Positions 1 to 5,385 are shown, counted from the first letter of the stretch. The stretch is DNA of 5,512 nt from Actinomycetes bacterium (GCA_021811025.1 JAJZPX010000147.1:1-5512); one strand, 5' to 3'. The notes: generated from the sequence alone by a model not told the origin. A program made the numbers and translations.

Positions 1-1
1 C

Positions 2-622
2 AGGGCGTCCGGCGACCCGAGCATGCGTGTCGCCATGAGCGGCAACGACGAGATCTCCGACCTGGCGTACCGGATGAACGGGATGCTGGGGACGCTCGAG
101 CAGGCGAACGACAAGCTGGCCTTCCTCGCGGAGCGCGACCCCCTGACAGGCGTGTTCAACCGTCGCCAGTTCCGGATCCGGTTCGAGATGGAGCTGGAGG
201 AGACCCTGCGGATGGGCGACACGGGGGCGCTCGCCTGGCTCGACCTGGACGGCTTCAAGGAAGTTAACGACCGGCTGGGGCACGCCGTCGGAGACGCGGT
301 GCTCAAGGGTTTCGCGGGCAGGCTGCGTGACGAGTCGCGCGCGTATTCGGTCATCGGGAGGCTCGGCGGCGACGAGTTCGCCTTGATCCTGCCACACGTC
401 GAGGAGCAGGAAGCGACAGCGGCGTGCGAGAGGCTCGTCGGCGCCACCCGCCGGATGCCGATACGAGTGCGGGGGCAGGCCGTTCCCGTAGCCGTCAGCG
501 CGGGCGTCGTCCTGTTCCCGCGCGACGGGACGGACATGACCGAGCTGCTCGCGAAGGCGGACGAGGCCCTGTACCACTCGAAGTCGGAAGGGCGCTCCCG
601 GGTCTCCGTCTACCGGCGATAG
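2..622 (+). CDS. HAMP-GGDEF diguanylate cyclase, 5' end missing
   Basis: The reading frame is open from base 2 to TAG at 620-622, giving 206 visible residues; the gene starts upstream of the window. Residues 1 to about 30 look like the second half of a HAMP linker (the pattern GNDEIxxLxxxxNxM). A short coiled segment then leads into a GGDEF domain of about 160 residues: DPLTGVFNRR, the metal-binding DLDGFKxVND, and the active-site RLGGDEF (nt 365-379). Enzymes of this type join two GTP into cyclic di-GMP at the inner face of the membrane. A HAMP relay implies that the missing N-terminus holds a membrane-spanning sensor. The inhibitory I-site, normally RxxD five residues before GGDEF, reads RAYS (nt 338-349), so the aspartate is lost while the active site is intact. 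The first ATG at 23 lies inside HAMP and is not the likely start. The family assignment is secure; the signal sensed is unknown. Confidence 0.93.
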   Translation, partial: RASGDPSMRVAMSGNDEISDLAYRMNGMLGTLEQANDKLAFLAERDPLTGVFNRRQFRIRFEMELEETLRMGDTGALAWLDLDGFKEVNDRLGHAVGDAVLKGFAGRLRDESRAYSVIGRLGGDEFALILPHVEEQEATAACERLVGATRRMPIRVRGQAVPVAVSAGVVLFPRDGTDMTELLAKADEALYHSKSEGRSRVSVYRR

Positions 623-626
623 CGCC

Positions 627-1217
627 TCACAGGAACCGCAGACCGTCGGACGCCTCGGAGACGCCTTCGAGGAACGCGTCCATCTCGGTTCTCCGCGCCT
701 TGGCGATGAAGCGGGCTGCGCCGGTCGCGAGGGTGTCCGGGAGCTGCAACCGGAAGCGCCGCACGAGCTCGATGGTGGACCGCAGGTCGGGCGTCCACTC
801 GTCCTTCCCGACGATCGCGAGCAGGCGCGCTACGCCGATGTCGCCCATGAAGTCGAGGGTGTCCGCGTCGTGGAAGACGAGGTCCTCCGGCCAGTTCTCC
901 GGCTCCGCGTAGAACATGTGCCCGCGTATGCACCCCAACACCCGTTCCGCCCTCGCCGGGTCGAAGCCGACTTCGGCGAGGATCGCGGGCGCAGCCTGCA
1001 GCGACCGCTCGGTGTGATCGACGCCCTCCTCGCGGTAGGGCTCGAGCGCGCCAAGGTCGTGCAGATGCGCCGCAGCGTACAGGCAGTCCGGATCGACCGA
1101 CATGCCCTCCTGCGCCGCGAGCCGCAGCGCCAGCTCGTACACGCGCCTGCTGTGGCCCGTGCCCCACGCCGGGTGCTGGAACTCTCCGAGGAACGCGTGC
1201 AGGTCGTCCTTCCACAC
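627..1217 (-). CDS. HD-domain metal-dependent phosphohydrolase
   Basis: This is a 196-residue soluble protein with the HD-superfamily metal-binding pattern: H22 (GHSRRV), H53-D54 in HLHD, H68, H100 (IRGHMF) and a final aspartate in DADTLDFMGDIG (D117/D119). The last motif, DADxLDxxGxxGxxR, resembles the stand-alone HD hydrolases of the YedJ/COG1418 type, which are metal-dependent phosphohydrolases of mostly unknown substrate. The start is GTG at 1217-1215, only 6 nt after the trhA stop. It is the first start after that in-frame TGA, and AGGG lies 11 nt before it, inside the end of trhA, so translation is probably coupled. The gene ends 4 nt from the stop of the convergent cyclase. It is not an HD-GYP cyclic di-GMP phosphodiesterase, since no GYP motif is present. 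Cytoplasmic location is inferred from the lack of a signal peptide or membrane segment. The substrate cannot be told from sequence. Confidence 0.85.
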   Translation of the reverse strand: MWKDDLHAFLGEFQHPAWGTGHSRRVYELALRLAAQEGMSVDPDCLYAAAHLHDLGALEPYREEGVDHTERSLQAAPAILAEVGFDPARAERVLGCIRGHMFYAEPENWPEDLVFHDADTLDFMGDIGVARLLAIVGKDEWTPDLRSTIELVRRFRLQLPDTLATGAARFIAKARRTEMDAFLEGVSEASDGLRFL

Positions 1218-1223
1218 GCGGCA

Positions 1224-1880
1224 TCACGCCCTGGGCGGGAGCACGAAGTACAGCACGACGAGGAAGTGCAGCGCCGAGCCGGCCAGCACCCACAAGTGCC
1301 AGACCGCGTGCATGTAGGGGACGCGCTTCATCACGTAGAACGCCACGCCGAGCGTGTACGCGAGCCCGCCAGCGAGCAGGAGATGCCAGCCTGCGGGGGG
1401 AAGCGCCGCGAGCAGCGGGCGGATCGCCACGACGACCATCCAGCCCATGCCGAGGAAGACGGCGCCCGACACCCACTTCGGCCGGTACACCCAGAACGCC
1501 TCGAGCGCGACGCCCGTCACCGCAAGGCTCCACACGACGCCGAGAAGCGACCATCCCCAGGGCCCGCGGAGCGTGACGAGGGTGAACGGCGTGTAGGTGC
1601 CCGCGATAAGCAGATAGATGGCCGCGTGGTCGATCACCTTGAAGACGTGGCGGGCACGGGTGGACGACAGCGAGTGGTAGAGCGTCGAGGCGGTGTAGAG
1701 GAGGACGAGCGTGGCGCCGTACACCGAGACGCCCACCACGTGCCACGCGGTGCCGTATACCGCCGCCAGCACGACGAGCACCACCAGCGCGGCGATGGAG
1801 GCCGCGACGCCGAAACCGTGAGTTATCGCGCTCGCGATCTCCTCGCCGAGCGAGTACTGGCGACGGACGACGTCCACCAT
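1224..1880 (-). CDS. trhA: Haemolysin III / PAQR-family membrane protein (TrhA-like)
   Basis: The protein has 218 residues and about seven hydrophobic helices, the usual length and topology of the bacterial haemolysin III (YqfA/TrhA) branch of the PAQR family. The family hallmarks are present: an N-terminal GEEIASAITHG block (residues 12-22), SxxxH in STLYHS (S65, H69), the VIDH block (D84, H85), and the C-terminal HxxxH in MHAVWHLW (H191, H195) followed by H205. In the family these Ser/His/Asp residues form a zinc-type site within the membrane. Family members are linked to membrane lipid homeostasis; true haemolytic activity is doubtful for most. The ATG at 1880-1878 is chosen because AAGGAG stands 5 nt before it and the family alignment begins there. 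The frame stays open upstream to 2069, but that stretch is intergenic sequence and overlaps the cytochrome gene. It is the first gene of a pair with the HD hydrolase. Confidence 0.92.
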   Translation of the reverse strand: MVDVVRRQYSLGEEIASAITHGFGVAASIAALVVLVVLAAVYGTAWHVVGVSVYGATLVLLYTASTLYHSLSSTRARHVFKVIDHAAIYLLIAGTYTPFTLVTLRGPWGWSLLGVVWSLAVTGVALEAFWVYRPKWVSGAVFLGMGWMVVVAIRPLLAALPPAGWHLLLAGGLAYTLGVAFYVMKRVPYMHAVWHLWVLAGSALHFLVVLYFVLPPRA

Positions 1881-1885
1881 GCGAT

Positions 1886-1891
1886 CTCCTT
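1886..1891 (-). promoter_or_regulatory. Ribosome binding site of trhA
   Basis: AAGGAG on the minus strand lies 5 nt before the ATG at 1880. It decides the start, because the same frame is open for another 63 codons upstream. Confidence 0.85.
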
Positions 1892-1907
1892 GAAGCCGCC
1901 CTCTTCG

Positions 1908-1951
1908 TCGCGGCATCAGCCGCGAGTGCAGCGAGTCAGCTGGATGCCGCG
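1908..1951 (-). other. Competing inverted repeats in the trhA leader
   Basis: A perfect 7-bp hairpin, TCGCGGC with loop ATCA and GCCGCGA (1908-1925 as read on +), shares its left arm with a longer 9-bp inverted repeat, CGCGGCATC (1909-1917) and GATGCCGCG (1943-1951). Only one of the two can form at a time. A separate 6-bp hairpin, CGGGCC-GCA-GGCCCG, lies at 1973-1987. No T-run follows any of them, so they are poor intrinsic terminators. They could end cytochrome transcription or shape the trhA leader. Short GC-rich stems are common by chance in such DNA. Confidence 0.35.
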
Positions 1952-2009
1952 GCTGCGTCGCGGCCGACACGACGGGCCGCAGGCCCGCCTTGCGGTCCGT
2001 GATGCAGCG

Positions 2010-2039
2010 AGTATACGACGCGTCAGGGCAGGATGCCGA
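2010..2039 (-). promoter_or_regulatory. Candidate sigma-70-type promoter for trhA and the HD gene
   Basis: On the minus strand TCGGCA (2039-2034; 4 of 6 to TTGACA) is followed after 18 nt by TATACT (2015-2010; 5 of 6 to TATAAT). The -35 lies in the last codons of the cytochrome gene and the -10 sits just past its stop, in an otherwise GC-rich stretch. Transcription would begin near 2003, leaving a leader of about 120 nt before trhA that holds the inverted repeats at 1908-1951 and 1973-1987. The call rests on motif match only. Confidence 0.4.
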
Positions 2040-3171
2040 CCGGATGGCAGTTGGTGCACAGATCGTCACCCTGCTCCACCATCATCCGCGCGTTCTGCGT
2101 TTCGTGAGGGAAGTTCTGGAAGCGCGGGTTGTCGCTCGCCACGTTCCCGTCGATGCTCGTGACAACCGAGGCGGCAGCACGCGCGACCTGTCCGTCCGCG
2201 GACAGCGTGCCGCAGTTGCGCGAGTCCTCGTGGCACTGCTGGCAGATCGGGTAGTGCCCCTGCTGCTGCGCGGTGCGCGCCCCGCCCGGCAACGGCATCA
2301 GATAGCCTCGGTTCCCGCCGTTCGTGGCGACGAAGCTGGTGAGGACGCTCCGGACACCGCCCATCGGACCCATCACCGTCACCGAGGTCGAGGAGTCGCT
2401 CGAGAGGAGCGCGACGTTCGCGTAGTAGAACGGCGTGGACGTCAGCAGCGTGGAATCGACGGGGTGGTTGTTCGGCATGCCTAGGCCCGACAGCCGCCCC
2501 TTGTGGCACGCGCCGCACCAGTCGGAGCCGTACTCCGCGGTGGAAGAGGTCGCCGACGAGGGCCGTCGCTTCAACAGCTTGCTCGACGCGTACACCGAGA
2601 CGGTGGTGCTGCGCGACCGCAGCCGGTCGCCGCCGAACGGGACGACCGTGTCCGCGTTGTGCGGGTTGTGGCAGTCGTCGCAGCCGAGGGTCCCCGCGAC
2701 GCCGCCGAACGTCGCCACGACGGAGCCCCCCGTCGCCGCGTCGCCGCCGGGGACCACGCTGGTGGTGTCGATCCTGTGCTGCGCGCCCACCGCCAGCCCC
2801 CGCGCGGCGATGGCTCCGTAGACCCCCTGCCCTCCGGTCCCGTCGTGACACACCTCGCAGTTCGCCTTGATCGTCGCCCTGGGCATCAGGAGGATGCCGG
2901 CCGGAGAAGCGCCGTGGACGCTGTGGCACAGCGAGCAGCTGATGCTGGAGACCGCGTAGTCCCCGTGCGGACCGGTCTTGTACGCGTTCGGCATGTCCTG
3001 CCCCGAGGAGTTCGTGGGGTGGCACGAGTAGCACTCCGTGCGGACGGGATCGACGGTGCCGCTCTCGTTGTAGCCCCACGCAGTGGAAGCGCCGGCGAGA
3101 ACGACGGCAAGGCACACGGCTGCGAGAGCCGGTGCCCGGCGAACGAGGACGCTTGCTCTTATCCCCCGCAT
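2023..3171 (-). CDS. Exported heptahaem cytochrome c
   Basis: The protein has 382 residues with seven CxxCH haem-binding motifs at C47, C79, C105, C164, C219, C310 and C372. Residues 1 to about 31 form a Sec signal peptide: Arg-rich start, a hydrophobic core around residues 13-28, and a likely cut after STA (29-31). The protein should therefore act outside the cytoplasmic membrane, passing electrons through covalent haems. Outside the CxxCH motifs there are exactly seven more histidines (H69, H86, H132, H171, H236, H307, H356), so every haem could have a second histidine ligand. Two motifs are of CxxCHxxH form (CSLCHSVH and CDDCHNPH), as in doubled-CxxCH proteins. Haem-free stretches at about 110-163 and 224-309 are unusually long. 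ATG at 3171 is the first ATG after an in-frame stop; its Shine-Dalgarno (AGG) is weak. No cytochrome maturation or partner gene is in the window. The redox partner is unknown. Confidence 0.93.
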   Translation of the reverse strand: MRGIRASVLVRRAPALAAVCLAVVLAGASTAWGYNESGTVDPVRTECYSCHPTNSSGQDMPNAYKTGPHGDYAVSSISCSLCHSVHGASPAGILLMPRATIKANCEVCHDGTGGQGVYGAIAARGLAVGAQHRIDTTSVVPGGDAATGGSVVATFGGVAGTLGCDDCHNPHNADTVVPFGGDRLRSRSTTVSVYASSKLLKRRPSSATSSTAEYGSDWCGACHKGRLSGLGMPNNHPVDSTLLTSTPFYYANVALLSSDSSTSVTVMGPMGGVRSVLTSFVATNGGNRGYLMPLPGGARTAQQQGHYPICQQCHEDSRNCGTLSADGQVARAAASVVTSIDGNVASDNPRFQNFPHETQNARMMVEQGDDLCTNCHPVGILP

Positions 3172-3271
3172 GAGACCTGACAGTCGACATCATGAACAAG
3201 GCGCCACAAAGGCTGCCGTCCTGGATGGACTTTAGCACGGCGAGCAGGTGCCGCGCACCTCCCTTCCACGG

Positions 3272-3300
3272 TTTACCAAGCTCGCTCGGCCGGGTAGATG
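3272..3300 (+). promoter_or_regulatory. Candidate promoter of the LamG-like gene
   Basis: TTTACC (3272-3277, 4 of 6 to TTGACA) and TAGATG (3295-3300, 3 of 6 to TATAAT) are 17 nt apart, in the least GC-rich part of the gap. Initiation near 3306 would give a leader of about 25 nt carrying the GGAGG site and starting translation at GTG 3331. The -35 overlaps the loop of the outer inverted repeat. Only a motif match supports it. Confidence 0.33.
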
Positions 3301-3317
3301 CAAACCTTCCGCGGGCT

Positions 3318-3322
3318 GGAGG
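3318..3322 (+). promoter_or_regulatory. Ribosome binding site deciding the GTG 3331 start
   Basis: GGAGG lies 8 nt before GTG at 3331. The alternative ATG at 3298, 11 codons upstream in the same frame, has no comparable site and would overlap the candidate -10, so the GTG is preferred. Confidence 0.75.
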
Positions 3323-3330
3323 ATCGAGCC

Positions 3331-4074
3331 GTGCGCCCCGTTCTCGAACTCGAGGCGAGACCCGACACCGCCGAGGCGCGCCGAGCAGGACAGCTCGCCC
3401 TCGGTGTCTCGACCGCGCTCGTCCTGGCGCTCGTCGCCGCCGCGTCCGTCTTGGCTGCCCGGTCGGAGGCCGTCCCCGCGACTTCCGCCCCGGGAACGGA
3501 ATTGCCGCTCCTGGCGTCCGGCCGGCAAGCCGCGGCGGCGTGGGAAGGGGCGGAGGCCGTGGGCGGGCGGGTCCTCGTCGCGACGGGGAGCGAGAACGGC
3601 CGAGTCGCGCTGATCCGCGGCGGCAGCTGCTGGAGGGACTACAACGTCAGGTGCCGCGTACGCTGGCCGGCGGGCCGCCGCATCTCGCTCGTCGTCCGTG
3701 CTACCGCCCCGGCGTGCTGCGCCGCTTTCGTGCTCGAGGGGCGGACCGTCCGGCTGGAGGAGACGTGGCGAGGGGAGACGCGCACGCTGGCGACCGCGGC
3801 GATACCCGCCTACCGCGGCCGCTCGTTCGACGCGCTCGTCTCCGTCCACGGGCACGACGCTTCGCTCGTGCTCGATGGCGCGGCGGTTCTCTCCGGGCGG
3901 CTCGGCGAGTGCTCGGCCGGCACCGCCGGCCTCGGCGCATGGGATCCCGCGTGGGGCGCCGCGGGAGCCGAGGCAGAGTATTTCCTTGTGGAGCCGTGGA
4001 CCGCGTCCGCCGGCGGGACGAAGCCTCCCGCCGAAGCAAGCCCGGACGTGGAGTACGTGGACGGGGAGCAGTGA
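3331..4074 (+). CDS. Membrane-anchored protein with LamG/concanavalin-like domain
   Basis: I recognise no named family. From the GTG start the protein has 247 residues. A charged N-terminus of about 20 residues is followed by one hydrophobic helix (about 21-43) and then, probably outside the membrane, a linker and a beta-strand-rich domain (about 100-223). That domain starts CWRDYNVRCRVRW and continues with alternating strands, LVVRA, AAFVLEG, ALVSVHG, SLVLDGAAVLSG and a final AEYFLVEPW. This rhythm (WxDYxVxxxVxW, GxxLVVRA, a short DG turn, GxxGLxAW) is typical of LamG or DUF1080-type concanavalin-like sandwiches, which bind or cleave sugars. No catalytic residues can be assigned. It has five cysteines in the domain (C100, C108, C129, C130, C194), which may form disulfides. 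It is followed after 36 nt by the small membrane protein and may form an operon with it. The fold is inference; a real gene is well supported by its ribosome site and frame. Confidence 0.72.
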   Translation: MRPVLELEARPDTAEARRAGQLALGVSTALVLALVAAASVLAARSEAVPATSAPGTELPLLASGRQAAAAWEGAEAVGGRVLVATGSENGRVALIRGGSCWRDYNVRCRVRWPAGRRISLVVRATAPACCAAFVLEGRTVRLEETWRGETRTLATAAIPAYRGRSFDALVSVHGHDASLVLDGAAVLSGRLGECSAGTAGLGAWDPAWGAAGAEAEYFLVEPWTASAGGTKPPAEASPDVEYVDGEQ

Positions 4075-4094
4075 GGAGCGGCCGCGAAGCGGCC

Positions 4095-4100
4095 GGAGGG
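4095..4100 (+). promoter_or_regulatory. Ribosome binding site of the small membrane protein
   Basis: GGAGGG precedes the GTG at 4111 by 10 nt. Just before it, CGGCCG is repeated at 4079-4084 and 4090-4095 with a 5-nt gap, and the repeats could pair as a hairpin abutting the site. Confidence 0.55.
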
Positions 4101-4110
4101 GGGATCGCAA

Positions 4111-4326
4111 GTGTCCGCTCGACGCGCGTTCGTCTGGCTGTTGCTACTGACCGTCACTCTGCTTGCCTTGACGGTGGTCATCCACTGCATCCCGCTGTAC
4201 GCGCCCGTCGAGCGGCCCGCCGTGCCCGCGAACGGGATCATCGTCCCTTCGTCCGAAACCCCGACTCTGACGGCCTCCGCGCCTCCGCAGGCGTCCCCCG
4301 GCCCGCCGCGCTCCGTTCCGCTGTGA
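4111..4326 (+). CDS. Small one-helix membrane protein with Pro-rich tail
   Basis: This is a 71-residue protein of no family that I recognise. Residues 3-5 (ARR) are basic, residues 7-27 form one hydrophobic helix (FVWLLLLTVTLLALTVVIHCI), and the remaining 44 residues are rich in Pro, Ala, Ser and Thr with almost no charge. By the positive-inside rule the N-terminus is cytoplasmic and the tail is outside, where it would be flexible. There is no lipobox and no sortase motif. It starts with GTG, 36 nt after the LamG-like gene, with GGAGGG upstream; the TGA is at 4324-4326. Position and orientation suggest co-expression with the LamG-like protein, perhaps as a partner in the envelope. The clean helix and ribosome site favour a real gene, but its shortness leaves doubt. 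Confidence 0.6.
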   Translation: MSARRAFVWLLLLTVTLLALTVVIHCIPLYAPVERPAVPANGIIVPSSETPTLTASAPPQASPGPPRSVPL

Positions 4327-4360
4327 CGCGTCCGGTCCCCGTCCCGTCGCGCGTTGTGCC

Positions 4361-4415
4361 CGGCACGGCTAAGTGAGACGATGGATTCGGCTCAGTCGTG
4401 ACGAGCCGTCTGCCG
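4361..4415 (+). other. Possible switching leader before the second cyclase
   Basis: CGGCACGGCT (4361-4370) can pair with AGCCGTCTGCCG (4404-4415), giving 10 bp with a 2-nt bulge. The 3' arm ends on the first base of the Shine-Dalgarno sequence. A local 6-bp hairpin, CGGCTC (4388-4393) with GAGCCG (4403-4408), uses the same 3' bases, so the two stems exclude each other. It does not match the cyclic di-GMP riboswitch consensus that I know. This could be a regulatory leader or chance pairing. The gap between the stop at 4326 and the ATG at 4426 is otherwise featureless. Confidence 0.3.
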
Positions 4416-4420
4416 GAAGG
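4415..4420 (+). promoter_or_regulatory. Ribosome binding site of the second cyclase
   Basis: GGAAGG lies 5 nt before the ATG at 4426, supporting that start. Confidence 0.7.
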
Positions 4421-4425
4421 TCCCA

Positions 4426-5280
4426 ATGGCGAGCCGCTTGGCACCCGACGATCTCCCCCTGCCTCGCTCGCCCGTGGTCGCGATCGTCATCGCCGCGTGC
4501 ACGATCGCCGTGATCGGGCGCCTCGACTACGCGACCGGCTCCGAGACGAGCGTCGTCGTCCTGTACCTGCTCCCCGTGGCGCTCGTGGCGTGGACGGCCG
4601 GTCCCGTCTGGGCGGTTCTGGCGGCGTTGCTCTGCGCCGCCCTGAGCCTCACGAGCGACCTGCTCGTGATCGAGACCTTCCGGAACCCGCTCGTCCCATA
4701 CTGGAACGCCGCGGCGCAGTTCTCGGTCTTCGCCCTGTTCGGGCTCGTGCTGGCCGCGCTGCGGTCGTCGATCCAGCGCGAGCGCATCGCGTCGCACCTC
4801 GACTACCTCACCGGCGTGGCGAACTGGCGCGCGTTCGCCGAGGCCGCCGAGACGGAGCTCGCGCGCACGCGCCGCTTCGGGCACCCCCTCACGCTCGTCT
4901 ACACCGACTGCGACGACTTCAAGCAGGTCAACGACACGAAGGGACACACCGAGGGGGACCGGATCCTGCGCCTGATCGCCGGTGCCCTGCACGAGACGAC
5001 GCGAGAGGTCGACACCGTCGCGAGGCTCGGCGGCGACGAGTTCGTCGTGCTGTTGCCGGAGACGGGGCCCGACTCGGCCCAACGGGCGGTGGCGCGCATG
5101 CAGGACGTCGTTCGGCGGCGGATGACCGAGGCCGGGACCGGCGTCACCATCAGCATCGGATCGGCGACCTTCCTGCGCCCTCCGGAGTCTCTCGACGAGC
5201 TTGTCCGGGTCGCCGACCGCATGCTGTACGCCGCGAAGAGCGAGGGCGGCGATCGCGCGGTGCGGGCCACCGAGGACTGA
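4426..5280 (+). CDS. Membrane diguanylate cyclase, four-helix sensor plus GGDEF
   Basis: The protein has 284 residues. The N-terminal 115 hold about four membrane helices (roughly 15-31, 42-58, 60-80 and 96-112), with the blocks LDYATG, VLYLLPVALVAW and PYWNAAAQF. This layout is common in small membrane sensors fused to GGDEF or histidine kinase domains. A short helical linker leads to a GGDEF domain at about 121-280: DYLTGVANWR, the metal-binding TDCDDFKQVND (D161), GDRIL, RLGGDEF (residues 202-206, nt 5029-5043), SIGSA, and a C-terminal ADRMLYAAKSEG. The inhibitory site is intact (REVD, residues 193-196), so cyclic di-GMP feedback is expected. It would make cyclic di-GMP from GTP at the cytoplasmic face. 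It follows the small membrane protein after 99 nt and could be transcribed with it or from its own promoter. The ligand of the membrane part is unknown. Confidence 0.95.
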   Translation: MASRLAPDDLPLPRSPVVAIVIAACTIAVIGRLDYATGSETSVVVLYLLPVALVAWTAGPVWAVLAALLCAALSLTSDLLVIETFRNPLVPYWNAAAQFSVFALFGLVLAALRSSIQRERIASHLDYLTGVANWRAFAEAAETELARTRRFGHPLTLVYTDCDDFKQVNDTKGHTEGDRILRLIAGALHETTREVDTVARLGGDEFVVLLPETGPDSAQRAVARMQDVVRRRMTEAGTGVTISIGSATFLRPPESLDELVRVADRMLYAAKSEGGDRAVRATED

Positions 5281-5292
5281 TCGCGTGTCGAA

Positions 5293-5341
5293 CGCCGCGT
5301 CGCGCGGCGAGACGCGTCACGCGGGACGCGCGCCTTCGGGC
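5293..5341 (+). terminator. Tandem hairpins after the second cyclase
   Basis: Three stems follow one another 12 nt past the stop: CGCCGCG-TCG-CGCGGCG (5293-5309, 7 bp), CGCGTC and GACGCG (5313-5330, 6 bp, 6-nt loop), and GCC-TTCG-GGC (5332-5341, a UUCG tetraloop). None has a T-run after it, so intrinsic termination is uncertain. They may still separate cyclase transcripts from the dismutase gene or lie in its leader. No promoter stands out between 5281 and 5397. Confidence 0.35.
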
Positions 5342-5385
5342 CGCACGGGTAAGTACACGGCGAACGCAGCGCCCACCGAGAGGTT

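Larger units (their letters stand above)
3172..3330. other. Divergent intergenic region with nested inverted repeats
   Basis: This gap separates the cytochrome (minus) from the LamG-like gene (plus). It holds a 6-bp hairpin AGGTGC-CGC-GCACCT (3246-3260) lying directly inside a second stem, GCGAGC (3240-3245) with GCTCGC (3280-3285). It also holds a candidate plus-strand promoter. I found no convincing minus-strand promoter for the cytochrome: TAAAGT (minus, near 3235) could be a -10, but it lacks a -35. No coding sequence is supported here. Confidence 0.4.

Noticed and set aside
627..1217. HD-GYP cyclic di-GMP phosphodiesterase acting against the adjacent cyclase
   Set aside because: The protein has the HD metal pattern but lacks the GYP and further motifs of that subfamily, so a role in cyclic di-GMP breakdown is not supported.
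610..1746. A 378-codon minus-strand open frame
   Set aside because: It overlaps trhA and the HD gene in another frame, and its Arg/Ala/Pro-rich product has no motif.
1881..2069. N-terminal extension of trhA to an upstream ATG
   Set aside because: It would overlap the cytochrome end, has no family similarity, and ignores the AAGGAG site before the ATG at 1880.
870..2162. A 430-codon plus-strand open frame opposite trhA and the HD gene
   Set aside because: Its product is rich in Arg, His, Glu and Val with no domain, and it lies antisense to two well-recognised genes; long spurious frames are usual at this GC content.
2066..3238. A 390-codon minus-strand frame over the cytochrome
   Set aside because: The seven CxxCH motifs and the signal peptide are all in the other minus-strand frame; this one is Arg-rich and motif-free.
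3298..3330. ATG at 3298 as start of the LamG-like gene
   Set aside because: It has no clear ribosome site, while GTG at 3331 has GGAGG at 8 nt; the ATG also overlaps a candidate -10.
3172..3330. Cyclic di-GMP (GEMM) riboswitch before the cytochrome
   Set aside because: Such switches can precede multihaem cytochromes, so I looked on both strands, but the conserved ACGCAAAGCC-like core is absent.
3192..4376. A 394-codon plus-strand frame over the LamG-like and small genes
   Set aside because: The product is Arg/Gly-rich low-complexity sequence, whereas the alternative frame has a ribosome site, a membrane helix and strand-like patterning.
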